This document shows positions 11,536 through 19,245 of a stretch of 64,000 bases of DNA, piece by piece. Each line of letters starts with the position of its first letter. Position 1 is the first letter of the stretch. This DNA is from Sphingobium sp. TKS (GTDB lineage Bacteria; Pseudomonadota; Alphaproteobacteria; Sphingomonadales; Sphingomonadaceae). The notes beneath the pieces are model-generated. The model was not told the DNA's origin, made no database searches, and saw only the letters and a list, made by a program, of their open reading frames with translations. The stretch is from positions 3,041,001 to 3,105,000 of the forward strand of contig NZ_CP005083.1 in the NCBI RefSeq assembly GCF_001563265.1. Reading direction: 5' to 3'. Made by a program: the position numbers and the translations under genes.

Positions 11536-11584
11536 CCGGCGCGCCCAAAATCCTCCGACATTGTCGAGGATCAATGCGCGCCGG
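11536..11584 (+). terminator. Compound hairpin after the MFS gene
   Basis: A 9-bp perfect inverted repeat (CCGGCGCGC at 11536-11544, GCGCGCCGG at 11576-11584) encloses a second inverted repeat (ATCCTC at 11550-11555 with GAGGAT at 11566-11571, extended by GAC/GTC). It lies 12 nt after the MFS stop and ahead of the GNAT gene. No T-run follows, so termination is inferred from position and stem strength. Confidence 0.4.
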
Positions 11585-11630
11585 CACTTGGCCCTCTAAA
11601 TCTGGCACCCTTGAAAAGGGAGACGTTTTC

Positions 11631-12149
11631 ATGACCGACGCCACGCACATCCTCACCCTGCCGACCCGTTCGGGCCTCCAGCTTCACGTTCGCCCCGCGG
11701 AGGAAAGCGACGAACCTCTGCTCGCCGCCTTCTTCGACCAGGTCAGCGACGAGGATCGGCGCTTCCGCTTCTTCTCGGCCATCCCGCATGTCGGCCACGA
11801 ACAGCTCGACCCGCTGATCCATGCCGATCATTTCCGCAGCGAAAGCATATTGGCATTCGATGGCGCCACCGGCGATCTCGTCGCCTCCGGCATCCTCGCC
11901 TGCGACAATGCGCTGGACACGGCCGAAGTCGCCGTTTCGGTGCGCGGGGACTATAAGGGCCGGGGCGTGGGCTGGGCGGTGCTCGACCATCTGGCCAGCG
12001 AGGCGCAGAAGCGCGGCGTGCGGCGCGTCATCTCAATCGAAAGCCGCGACAATCACGGCACCATCGAACTGGAGCGCGAAAAGGGCTTCGCAGTCGAAGC
12101 TGTCGAGGGCGATCCGACCCTGGTCATCCTTGCCAAGACATTCCGCTGA
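11631..12149 (+). CDS. GNAT family N-acetyltransferase
   Basis: A 172-residue protein with a GNAT fold. The acyl-CoA pyrophosphate-binding loop is visible as G-D-Y-K-G-R-G-V-G-W-A-V-L near residues 108-120 (motif A, R-G-x-G-x-A-like). A following S-R-D-N-H-G-T-I-E-L segment resembles the N-acetyl region seen in the acetyltransferase part of Pat-type enzymes. A stand-alone Pat-like acetyltransferase near acs would fit regulation of Acs by lysine acetylation, but no cyclic-nucleotide or NDP-forming domain is fused here, so this is a guess. The ATG follows AAGGGAG with good spacing. Confidence 0.8.
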   Translation: MTDATHILTLPTRSGLQLHVRPAEESDEPLLAAFFDQVSDEDRRFRFFSAIPHVGHEQLDPLIHADHFRSESILAFDGATGDLVASGILACDNALDTAEVAVSVRGDYKGRGVGWAVLDHLASEAQKRGVRRVISIESRDNHGTIELEREKGFAVEAVEGDPTLVILAKTFR

Positions 12150-12298
12150 ACAAGGGAAGCATGATGAGCGCTTCGCGCAAGTCGGTTCCATGGCCATTGC
12201 TGAGCACCGCCGACTGCAATTTTTGGCTCGCATCGCCGCTATACCTCGCAGCGAAAAACTGCCCCGCATTGACGACCGACCCACAACTCATGGAAAAA

Positions 12299-12375
12299 TG
12301 GTGCACCCGACGGGATTCGAACCCATGGCCCTCAGATTAGGAATCTGATGCTCTATCCTGCTGAGCTACGGGTGC
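12299..12375 (-). tRNA. tRNA-Arg (anticodon CCU)
   Basis: Read on the minus strand, the 77-nt sequence folds as a cloverleaf. The acceptor stem pairs GCACCCG with CGGGTGC, a D-arm carries AGCTCAGCAGGATAGAGC, and the anticodon stem TCAGA/TCTGA closes a TTCCTAA loop with anticodon CCT. The T-arm contains GGTTCGAATCC. The terminal CCA is encoded. It lies downstream of the DUF1178 gene on the same strand. Confidence 0.95.
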
Positions 12376-12410
12376 TCCGGTGACGGCTCTATTATGCGAA
12401 AAGGGCGCGG

Positions 12411-12893
12411 TCAATTCTTCGCTTCGGGGGGAACCACCGGAAAAGGCAAGGGTGCCACCTCCACCCCTTCGGCAATCAAGGCTCGCGCCTCGCTGAGCGC
12501 GACTTCGCCATGGATGCTGGCCCGATCCTGCTCGCCATAGTGCATGGCGCGGGCCTGTTCGGCAAAGCCGCGCCCGACCCAGGTGGAATCCTCCAGCGCC
12601 TTTTGCTGCGCCTTGGCCAGCGCCTGCACCAGTTCGCGCATCTTCGCCTCCTCGCCCGCGCCCATGGTGATGGACGCGTCGCCCGAGGATGTGATTTGCG
12701 GCACGGTTTCCGGGCGGCTGTTGCCCTTCGGCGCGACCGCCGGCGCCATCACGGCTTTGCCCACATGTTCATCGCCGCAGAGCGGGCAGGCCAACAGGCC
12801 TCGCGCCTTCTGATCCTCATAATCGGCGCTGGAGCCGAACCACGCCTCGAACACATGGCCTTGGGATTCGCATTTGAGGTCGAAAACAATCAC
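12411..12893 (-). CDS. DUF1178 family protein
   Basis: A 160-residue protein beginning V-I-V-F-D-L-K-C-E and continuing G-H-x-F-E-A-W-F-G-S, the hallmark of DUF1178. A zinc-ribbon-like pair follows (L-K-C-E, then L-L-A-C-P-L-C-G near residue 40). The middle is low complexity and the C-terminal half helical. The GTG start at 12893 overlaps the stop of the nitrilase gene by four bases (GTGA), indicating translational coupling. The gene order ComF, glutaredoxin, nitrilase, DUF1178 on one strand suggests a single operon. No biochemical function is established for the family. Confidence 0.85.
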   Translation of the reverse strand: MIVFDLKCESQGHVFEAWFGSSADYEDQKARGLLACPLCGDEHVGKAVMAPAVAPKGNSRPETVPQITSSGDASITMGAGEEAKMRELVQALAKAQQKALEDSTWVGRGFAEQARAMHYGEQDRASIHGEVALSEARALIAEGVEVAPLPFPVVPPEAKN

Positions 12894-13720
12894 GACACTG
12901 TCACATCCATGGGCAAGGATCGCCGGTTGGCGAGCGCAGGCACCCGCCCGCGCACGTCCTCTATGCGCGACAGGTCGATCTCCGCAAGAGCAAGACCCGC
13001 CTGTTCGCCCATGTCGAGCACTATGTCCCCCCATGGGTCAACGATCAGGCTGTGCCCGTAGGTGTCGCGGCCGTCCGCATGATGGCCGGTCTGCGCGGCG
13101 GCGATAACGAAGCAGCCAGCCTCGATCGCCCGCGCGCGGAGCAATATGTGCCAATGCGCCTTGCCGGTCGGGACGGTGAAAGCCGCAGGCGTGAGCAGCA
13201 CCGTGGCGCCCGCATTGGTCAGCGCCCGGTAGAGATCGGGAAAGCGCATGTCGTAGCACACCGACAGGCCCATGCGCGCCCAGGGCGTATCGACCGCGAC
13301 GACCTGCTCGCCCGGACCATAGACCGACGATTCGCGCCAGCTTTCCCCTGTTGCCAGATCGACATCGAACAGGTGGATCTTGTCATAGCGGGCACGGATT
13401 TCGCCGCTGCCATCGATCATGAAACTACGATTGGCCCAGCGCCCGTCGGTTCGCTCCTCCTTCAGCGGAAGGGAGCCGAGATGCACCCACAGCCCCTGTT
13501 TCGCCGCCGCTTCGCGCACGGCGGCCAGCACGGGATCGTCCTTCTCCGAACGCAGCGTCGCCGCCGCCCGCTGCCGGTCGCGGTCCACATAACCGGCCAT
13601 TTCCGGGGTGAAGAGCATGTCCGCACCCTCCCCCTTGGCGCGCGCGGCCATGTCCACGATCGCGGCGGCGTTGGCGGCGGGATCGATCCCGCTGGTCATC
13701 TGGAAGATCGCGGCGCGCAT
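12890..13720 (-). CDS. Carbon-nitrogen hydrolase (Nit1/omega-amidase-like)
   Basis: A 276-residue nitrilase-superfamily enzyme with the full catalytic triad: Glu40 (F-T-P-E-M-A-G), Lys114 (R-Y-D-K-I-H-L-F) and Cys155 (S-V-C-Y-D-M-R-F-P). The sequence around the cysteine and the length fit the Nit/omega-amidase branch, which hydrolyses deaminated glutathione or alpha-ketoglutaramate-like amides in the cytoplasm. The neighbouring glutaredoxin gene makes a glutathione-repair role attractive, but this is inference. The gene begins five bases after the grxC stop and ends in a 4-nt overlap with DUF1178. Confidence 0.9.
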   Translation of the reverse strand: MRAAIFQMTSGIDPAANAAAIVDMAARAKGEGADMLFTPEMAGYVDRDRQRAAATLRSEKDDPVLAAVREAAAKQGLWVHLGSLPLKEERTDGRWANRSFMIDGSGEIRARYDKIHLFDVDLATGESWRESSVYGPGEQVVAVDTPWARMGLSVCYDMRFPDLYRALTNAGATVLLTPAAFTVPTGKAHWHILLRARAIEAGCFVIAAAQTGHHADGRDTYGHSLIVDPWGDIVLDMGEQAGLALAEIDLSRIEDVRGRVPALANRRSLPMDVTVS

Positions 13721-13724
13721 CCGG

Positions 13725-13982
13725 CTATGCTCCCAGCAACGCGTCGAGCTTGCCCTGCCGGTCGAGCGCCGCCATGTCGTCGCTGCCGCCGATATGTTGG
13801 CCATCGATGAAGATTTGCGGCACGGTGTTCCCGCCCTGGGCGCGGTCCAGCATTTCCTGGCGCTTGGGCCCGCCCATGGTGATGTCATATTCCTCGAACG
13901 CCACGCCCTTGCCGTCGAGCAAGGCCTTTGCCCGGGCGCAATAGCCGCACCAGGCCTTGGTATAGATTTCGACCTTCGCCAT
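13725..13982 (-). CDS. grxC: Glutaredoxin 3
   Basis: An 85-residue, single-domain glutaredoxin. The active site is C-G-Y-C (Cys12, Cys15) rather than the classic C-P-Y-C. The cis-proline T-V-P-Q-I-F-I and the glutathione-binding G-G-S-D-D motif near residue 70 are intact. It reduces protein disulfides and glutathione-mixed disulfides in the cytoplasm. It lies between comF and the nitrilase on the same strand with very short gaps. Confidence 0.93.
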   Translation of the reverse strand: MAKVEIYTKAWCGYCARAKALLDGKGVAFEEYDITMGGPKRQEMLDRAQGGNTVPQIFIDGQHIGGSDDMAALDRQGKLDALLGA

Positions 13983-14026
13983 ATTTCACTCCTTGACCGT
14001 CGAAATTGTGGTTCGACAGCCGTTTG

Positions 14027-14785
14027 TCAATCGGCACTGTCCGGCAGCACCCGCGCCCAGCACAGCAGGTGAACGCTTGCCGCGCCGCCGCGTTTCAGCG
14101 TCCGGGCGCAAGCCGCCGCCGTTGCGCCGCTGGTGTGCACATCATCGATCAGCAGCACCGCGCGGCCCTTGAGCCCATGCTGCGGGGTCAGGGCGAAGGC
14201 GCCACGCACCGCCTTGGCCCGGAGTTTCGGGGTCATCCCGCGCAGGGGCTTGGTCCGGCGGCTACGCAGCAGGGCGTGATTATCCACCGGCAATCGCGTC
14301 AGCCGCGCCAGATGCCGGGCGATCAGGGCCGACTGGTTGAAGCCGCGCCACCACAGCCGCCAGCGATGCAACGGCACCGGCACGATGACGGCATTCTCCA
14401 CCGCCGGAACCTGCCGCGCCATCTGCTTGGCAATCAGCCGGGCAAGGCCGATGCGCCGGCCATATTTGAGGCGCAGCGCCACGGCACGGGCGATATCGCC
14501 ATAGGCCAGCACCGCCTGCGCGCTGTCGAAGGGCGGCGGATCGGCCAGGCAGGCGCCGCATTCCGCTCCGGCACCGCGATCATAGTCGAACGGCACGCCG
14601 CACCGGGCGCAGCACGGCGCGCCCAGAAACCGCATCCCGCTCCAGCAACTCAGGCAGAAGGCATCGTCCGCGTCCACGATTTCGCCACAACCGGGGCAGC
14701 GCGGCGGCAGGGCGTAATCGAGCGCCGGGCGCAACAGGCTTTTGACAAATGGGGCGGTCTTGTGCAGCGGCGAAAGGGACATCAT
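14027..14785 (-). CDS. comF: ComF family phosphoribosyltransferase-like protein
   Basis: A 252-residue ComF-type protein. Two Cys-x2-Cys zinc-binding pairs lie near the N-terminus (P-R-C-P-G-C-G with C-L-S-C, and C-A-R-C-G with C-G-A-C). The PRPP-binding loop is V-L-L-I-D-D-V-H-T-S-G-A-T near residues 210-222. ComF proteins assist uptake or processing of single-stranded DNA during transformation, though in many proteobacteria this has not been tested. Tandem ATGs at 14785 and 14782 follow AAGGGAG. It is first in the operon and divergent from the methyltransferase gene, 41 nt away. Confidence 0.88.
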   Translation of the reverse strand: MMSLSPLHKTAPFVKSLLRPALDYALPPRCPGCGEIVDADDAFCLSCWSGMRFLGAPCCARCGVPFDYDRGAGAECGACLADPPPFDSAQAVLAYGDIARAVALRLKYGRRIGLARLIAKQMARQVPAVENAVIVPVPLHRWRLWWRGFNQSALIARHLARLTRLPVDNHALLRSRRTKPLRGMTPKLRAKAVRGAFALTPQHGLKGRAVLLIDDVHTSGATAAACARTLKRGGAASVHLLCWARVLPDSAD

Positions 14786-14826
14786 CTCCCTTGTTCCCGC
14801 TCCTTCGCCGTTGCACAAGGCCCGCC

Positions 14827-15675
14827 ATGACCAATGCCGACATCTTCGACCGCGCGCTGCGCGCCAGGCGGCGCGACCGGATGATGGCTCGCTTTGCCGA
14901 GCATGACTTTCTCTATCGCGCGATGCTGGACGAACTGCTCGACAGGCTAGGCGATGTGCAGCGGGATTTTGCCGAAGTGCTGGTCATCGGCTGTCCCGAC
15001 GACAGCGCCAGGGCAGCGCTGGAGGCGATGGGCAAGCGCGTCGTCTGCGCCGATCCCGGCTTTGCGGCGGCGAAGGCGCAGGGCGGCGTGCAGGCCGATG
15101 AGGACGCCCTGCCCTTTGCCGATGAAAGTTTCGACCTGGTGATCGCTTGCGGAACACTCGACAGCGTCAATGACTTGCCGGGCGCGCTGATCCTGATGCG
15201 GCGGGTGTTGCGGCCGGATGGGCTGATGCTGGCGGCCTTTACCGGCGCTGGTTCGCTGCCCCGGCTGCGGGCGGCGCTGATGGCGGGCGAAGGGGACCGG
15301 GCCGGGCAGCATATCCATCCGCAGGTCGATGTGCGTTCGGCGGGTGATCTGCTGGCGCGGGCTGGATTCACCATGCCGGTCGCGGATGGGGATGTGTTGA
15401 CGGTCCGCTATGGCGATGTCCTGCGGCTGATGCACGACTTGCGGGGGATGGGAGCGGGCAATGTGCTGGTTTCGCGGCCGCCCGCGCTGCGGCGGGAAGT
15501 GCTGGGCGGCGCGGCCGAGCATTTCGCGGCGGCTGCGGATAGCGACGGGCGGACGGCGGAGCAGATGGCGATCCTGTATCTGAGCGGGTGGAAGGCCGAT
15601 CCGAGCCAGGCCCAGCCTGCGCGACGGGGAAGTGCGAACATGTCCCTGGCCGAGGCGCTCAAGCCGAAGCATTGA
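14827..15675 (+). CDS. Class I SAM-dependent methyltransferase (BioC/NDUFAF5-like)
   Basis: A 282-residue protein. A helical N-terminus (I-F-D-R-A-L-R-A-R-R-R-D-R-M-M-A-R-F) precedes a Rossmann methyltransferase core with E-V-L-V-I-G-C-P-D-D, D-P-G-F, and F-A-D-E-S-F-D-L-V-I-A-C-G-T-L post-motif I. This start and the later R-x-R-x-D-V-R-S segment are typical of the BioC/NDUFAF5-like group. In alphaproteobacteria these are usually near ComF/Grx genes, as here. Motif I (G-C-P-D-D rather than G-x-G-x-G) is degenerate, as in NDUFAF5, which hydroxylates an arginine of complex I; function should not be read simply as methyl transfer. Confidence 0.8.
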   Translation: MTNADIFDRALRARRRDRMMARFAEHDFLYRAMLDELLDRLGDVQRDFAEVLVIGCPDDSARAALEAMGKRVVCADPGFAAAKAQGGVQADEDALPFADESFDLVIACGTLDSVNDLPGALILMRRVLRPDGLMLAAFTGAGSLPRLRAALMAGEGDRAGQHIHPQVDVRSAGDLLARAGFTMPVADGDVLTVRYGDVLRLMHDLRGMGAGNVLVSRPPALRREVLGGAAEHFAAAADSDGRTAEQMAILYLSGWKADPSQAQPARRGSANMSLAEALKPKH

Positions 15676-15754
15676 CGGCCGTGCGATAGATTTGAGGGAC
15701 AGGCATGAGACGAAACGGATTTTTGGCCACCACACACACAGCGATCTTTATCGG

Positions 15755-16744
15755 CTAAGCGGGCCGGTGCCCCTTGCGCCATTTGGTGAACAAGTGGCGC
15801 GCCAGCATGGCGAGCGGCATCCGCAGCCAGTGCGAGCGCAGATAAAAGGCAAAGCGGAGCAGCTTGCGCCGCTCCCGTCCCCATCCGTCCCGCGCCAGCA
15901 GCCGGGCGGCGACGATCCGGTCCCAGACCGTCAACCGCGCGCCCTCGCCATAAAGCGCCGCCGCCAGCCGCCGCGCCTGTCCGACATGGGCCGCAAGGCC
16001 ATGCCGCGCCGCCCGAGCCTTCAGCGCGTCAGCATCCACCTCGTCGAACAAGCAGTGGATATCCCAGAGATTGCGCAGCCCCCCCGCCAAATCGCCATCG
16101 GCCAGCAGATGCGCTGCGGCATGGCAGACCCTGTCCTCCGTGGAGAGCATGTATAACTCATTGGTAATGGGAACCGCCTCAGCAATCATCGCTCCGGCAT
16201 CGGGCGTCTGACGCGCGGTCAGGGGCAGGACGGTATGGTGCACGTCGATCATCCGATCGCGCCCAGCATGAATCATCGGCGGCAGTTCATGCATCCATTG
16301 CCGATAATAGGCGTCGTCATAAGGGTCATCCTTGACCCACTCCCACCCTGCGCGGAGCAGCGCATGCTCGACCTGCCCTATGGCCTCCCGCGGCACCAAT
16401 ATGTCGAGATCCCCGATGAAGCGTCCCTGCCCCGCACGCAGCCCCGCCGCCGCATAGGCAGTCCCCTTGAGGAGCACGACCGGCACGTCGAGGCCGGCAA
16501 GCGCCTCCGCCGCACGATCCGCCTCCCACAGCGCCTGCCGCGCTTCTCGCTCCGCCTCCAGCCGCGCATCGCTCAATATCGGCCGCACCGCTTCGGGCAC
16601 TGGCCGGTCCTCGATCCGCAAGGCCAGCGTGCCGATCAGCCGCTCCGCCCGCGCCATGGCGATCAGGTCGTTCCACCTGCGCGCATCCAGCGCCATGACC
16701 CCATCGGGATCACGCAAGGCCTGCACGAGCAGCCGCGCACTCAT
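15755..16744 (-). CDS. Uncharacterised nucleotidyltransferase family protein (NTP_transf_5-like)
   Basis: A 329-residue protein of the nucleotidyltransferase fold group seen beside PqqD and HprK-like genes. It shows V-V-L-L-K-G-T-A-Y-A at about 89-98, then F-I-G-D-L-D-I-L-V with the metal-binding Asp112 and Asp114, and a conserved D-V-H-H-T segment later. The C-terminal third is helical and basic. The ATG at 16744 overlaps the kinase stop (ATGA), so its expression is tied to the kinase. In phosphorylated lasso-peptide clusters a relative decorates the kinase-added phosphate. Its substrate here is unknown. Confidence 0.8.
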   Translation of the reverse strand: MSARLLVQALRDPDGVMALDARRWNDLIAMARAERLIGTLALRIEDRPVPEAVRPILSDARLEAEREARQALWEADRAAEALAGLDVPVVLLKGTAYAAAGLRAGQGRFIGDLDILVPREAIGQVEHALLRAGWEWVKDDPYDDAYYRQWMHELPPMIHAGRDRMIDVHHTVLPLTARQTPDAGAMIAEAVPITNELYMLSTEDRVCHAAAHLLADGDLAGGLRNLWDIHCLFDEVDADALKARAARHGLAAHVGQARRLAAALYGEGARLTVWDRIVAARLLARDGWGRERRKLLRFAFYLRSHWLRMPLAMLARHLFTKWRKGHRPA

Positions 16745-17604
16745 GCCAGTTCCCCCCACAACCGCTCGACCAGGGCTATGGCGTCATCTCCCGAGGGAAA
16801 ATCGATGGCGCGGGCAGGCACATTTTTGACGAAGCGGGTCAGGGCGGCAAAGCCCGGCTCGCCCAGAGCGACATAGTTGGTCGACGCCTGGGTCAGCCGC
16901 ATGAAGACCTCACTCTGCCCGACTGAACGGACATCCGCCTCATGACCGAAACGGGGAAACAGCAGCAGCGCGGGCAAGGCGCCCTCCCCCATCCGCCCGA
17001 CTGCCTCGCTGCGGGGGATGAGGTGGCGGATGTCGCCCTTGGCCGTCCCGGCGAGCAGCGGCCCCATGCGCGCCGGCGAAGCCTCCGCCGCCAGCACGTC
17101 GATGGCGCCATTCTTGAGCGAGACCAGGCGCGGAAAGGGAAAGACCGCGCCCGTCGCCAGATCGAGCAGCGCGAACTCGTCGCCCATCAACCGCCAGCCG
17201 CGCTCACCCAATTGGGCAGCCAAAGTGGATTTGCCGGAACCGGACTCGCCCGTCATCACAAGCGCTCTTCCGTCCTTCTCGACGCTGGAGGCATGCAGCA
17301 ACAGATGCCGCCGCCAGCCCAGCGCCATTTGCAGGTTCATCCCCATTTCCGCCGCCAACAGGCCATGGGCGAGGCTCATCGGCGCGGCATCGGCCAGCCC
17401 GTGATCGCCAGTGATATAGATCGATGGCCGGAACCAGCGCCGGAACAGGCCCGCCGGCTCCAGCCGCACGGTGAAATCGGCCACCTCGTCCACGGGCGTG
17501 GGATAATCGGCATAGAGCCGCGCCAGCGCCTCCACCGGCTGGCGCCAGGCCGATCCGATGCGGAAGCTTGCCGGACCGATCTTCAGGGACAGCACATGCT
17601 TCAC
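16741..17604 (-). CDS. HprK-related kinase A
   Basis: A 287-residue relative of HPr kinase/phosphorylase. The kinase core starts with H-A-S-S-V (His104), then the P-loop G-E-S-G-S-G-K-S-T at 119-127 and G-D-E-F at 141-144, as in HprK (His, Walker A, acidic pair). The N-terminal 95 residues are not like the HprK regulatory domain, and the usual HPr-recognition segment after the P-loop is not visible. GTG at 17604 overlaps the PqqD-like stop (GTGA). No HPr or PTS gene is in the window. It probably phosphorylates a peptide or small molecule handled by the adjacent PqqD-like protein; this is inference. Confidence 0.85.
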   Translation of the reverse strand: MKHVLSLKIGPASFRIGSAWRQPVEALARLYADYPTPVDEVADFTVRLEPAGLFRRWFRPSIYITGDHGLADAAPMSLAHGLLAAEMGMNLQMALGWRRHLLLHASSVEKDGRALVMTGESGSGKSTLAAQLGERGWRLMGDEFALLDLATGAVFPFPRLVSLKNGAIDVLAAEASPARMGPLLAGTAKGDIRHLIPRSEAVGRMGEGALPALLLFPRFGHEADVRSVGQSEVFMRLTQASTNYVALGEPGFAALTRFVKNVPARAIDFPSGDDAIALVERLWGELA

Positions 17605-17888
17605 GCGATGCGGACCAATCCCAGTTCGGTCAATTCGGTGAGATGCGCCTCGATCTGCGGCACCGCCTCCTCCGCCGGGCCCAGATCATAGAGCCGGGTC
17701 AGTTCGGCATGGACCTCACCCGCCGTCAGCGCCGCGCCTTCCTCCAACGTCGCCAATATCTCCGGCACCGGGCTGATCACCATATGGGTCTGTCCCGAAG
17801 GCCGGTGATAAAGCAGCACCATATCCTCCAGCACGCAGGAGGCGATGGCGTCCGGACTGTCCTGGCAATAGCGGCGGGGCATGGTCAC
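17601..17888 (-). CDS. PqqD-like peptide chaperone of an HprK-related system
   Basis: A 95-residue protein with the PqqD/RRE winged-helix look: L-E-D-M-V-L-L-Y-H-R-P-S-G-Q-T-H strands near the start, then alternating helices with L-Y-D-L-G-P near 66-71 and a C-terminal helix-strand ending L-G-L-V-R-I. Such domains bind leader peptides of ribosomally made, modified peptides and present them to enzymes. Translation may begin at GTG 17888 or ATG 17882; neither has a good ribosome-binding site. It is the first member of a 4-nt overlapping trio with the kinase and nucleotidyltransferase. Confidence 0.8.
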   Translation of the reverse strand: MTMPRRYCQDSPDAIASCVLEDMVLLYHRPSGQTHMVISPVPEILATLEEGAALTAGEVHAELTRLYDLGPAEEAVPQIEAHLTELTELGLVRIA

Positions 17889-17949
17889 GAAACGGAGCCT
17901 TCGGATGGGAATGTCGCGCCATCCTTAGGACAAAGGAGTAGCCAAGTGC

Positions 17950-19134
17950 CTAACGCGTCAGGCTATTTTGCGCGATGCCGTTCCATTGCACGCCATCGGT
18001 CCGGACGAGCCGGGCAAAGGCGCGCAAATAGGCGTCAAGGGCGCTTTCGACGCAATGCTCCCGTACCGCCTCCCCCAAGCGCGCAGGCGAAACCGGATGC
18101 TCCAGCGCCCAGAGGATCGCTTCGGCAAAGGCATCCGCATCGCCCACCGGCACTGGCGCATGCTGGCCCGCAGCAGCCAACGCCGGATGAATATTGGGCG
18201 TGGAATCGGTCGCCACCACCCCCGTTCCGCAGCCCAGCGCCTCTATCAGCGTCGCGACCAACCCCTCCCAGCGCGACGGTTGAAGCAGCAGATCGGCCTC
18301 GGCCATCAGCGCCGCCAGTTCCGCCTGATCATTCACAAAGCCCAGAAATTCGACCCGCCCGGCTATGTCCAGCCGCTGGCAAAGCGCCTCCAGGTCGCGG
18401 CGCAACGGCCCCTGCCCGACGATCTTCAACCGCCAATCGAGATGCCTTAGCCGGGCAAGCGCGAGCAGCGCCGTCGCCTGATCCTTCTGCTCGGCCAACC
18501 GCCCGACCATCAGGAAATGCCGGGGCGTCCCCTCCGACCTCGCCTCGCGATCCTGCCGCAACCGTTGCAGCAAGGGGGTGACGGTCGGGCGCGGCAGCAG
18601 CGTCACGCGACGGCCCTCCAGCGGCCCGGCTTCAGCCAAGGTCAGCCGGTCCGCCTCACCCATCACGATGGTCATGGCGCTGGCCCGGGCGATGGCGCGA
18701 AAACGGCTGCGCCTGACCCAGGCGGACAGCCCCCGCTGGTGCGGGCGGACGATCGGGTTGGAAATGCGGCAAACCGCCTGCGTCGCCGTGCCCAGCGCCG
18801 CCAGGGCGCACAGCATGTTGCTCTGATTGCCCGCCGAATAGAGAATATCGGGGCGGTACCGTCGCACCATGGCCGCCAGAGCGGGGAATTGCGCGATCAT
18901 CGACAGCCGCCGGTTGAGAGGCGGGGCAGGCACCCGGCGCACGGTCAACTGCGGGTCGATCAGCCCGGCCACAGGGCCGTCCACCCGCGTCATCCACAGT
19001 TCGACATCCACGCCGCGCATCAGCAGATGATTGGCCAGCAGGATCGCGACCCGATCCAGGCCGCCATCGCTGGGTTCATAGAGATAGATCGCGACCGAAC
19101 AATTTTGCGTCACCCAATGGGGTGTATGGAACAT
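17950..19134 (-). CDS. GT4-type glycosyltransferase
   Basis: A 394-residue GT-B glycosyltransferase. The N-terminal domain has G-G-L-D-R-V-A-I-L-L-A-N-H-L; the C-terminal nucleotide-sugar domain has F-L-M-V-G-R-L-A-E-Q-K-D, then the E-x7-E signature P-S-R-W-E-G-L-V-A-T-L-I-E-A-L-G-C-G. It acts in the cytoplasm on a lipid, polysaccharide or peptide acceptor that is not identifiable. It lies 62 nt upstream of the PqqD-like gene on the same strand and may be part of the same system or a separate envelope gene. Two near-identical direct repeats lie in its upstream region. Confidence 0.88.
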   Translation of the reverse strand: MFHTPHWVTQNCSVAIYLYEPSDGGLDRVAILLANHLLMRGVDVELWMTRVDGPVAGLIDPQLTVRRVPAPPLNRRLSMIAQFPALAAMVRRYRPDILYSAGNQSNMLCALAALGTATQAVCRISNPIVRPHQRGLSAWVRRSRFRAIARASAMTIVMGEADRLTLAEAGPLEGRRVTLLPRPTVTPLLQRLRQDREARSEGTPRHFLMVGRLAEQKDQATALLALARLRHLDWRLKIVGQGPLRRDLEALCQRLDIAGRVEFLGFVNDQAELAALMAEADLLLQPSRWEGLVATLIEALGCGTGVVATDSTPNIHPALAAAGQHAPVPVGDADAFAEAILWALEHPVSPARLGEAVREHCVESALDAYLRAFARLVRTDGVQWNGIAQNSLTR

Positions 19135-19196
19135 GGGGTCGCCCTTGCTGCGTCTGACGGGATCGTCGAAGTCTCGACGCCGTCAACGCGGGTGAT

Positions 19197-19226
19197 CCGT
19201 AAAAGTTCGGGCCGTAAAAAGTTCGG
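19197..19226 (-). repeat. Tandem direct repeat upstream of the glycosyltransferase
   Basis: CCGTAAAAGTTCGG (19197-19210) is followed after one base by CCGTAAAAAGTTCGG (19212-19226). The copies differ by one A. They sit 63-92 nt upstream of the glycosyltransferase start, in the gap behind the twin-arginine protein gene. Tandem sites of this kind suggest an operator, but no matching regulator is nearby. Confidence 0.4.
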
Positions 19227-19245
19227 TCGAAAATCCCGCCTTCGT

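Noticed and set aside
12161..12340. Open frame of 59 codons after AAGGGAAGC, ending inside tRNA-Arg(CCU)
   Set aside because: Its last dozen codons are antisense tRNA sequence (R-R-D-S-N-P-type) and no family is recognised; the good ribosome site is probably chance.
15705..15758. A 17-codon open frame with GA-rich leader between the methyltransferase and the nucleotidyltransferase
   Set aside because: Too short and without a recognisable precursor pattern; on the opposite strand to the modification locus.
15755..17888. Reading the HprK-PqqD-nucleotidyltransferase trio as a lasso-peptide cluster
   Set aside because: No asparagine-synthetase-like cyclase, leader protease or short precursor was found nearby.
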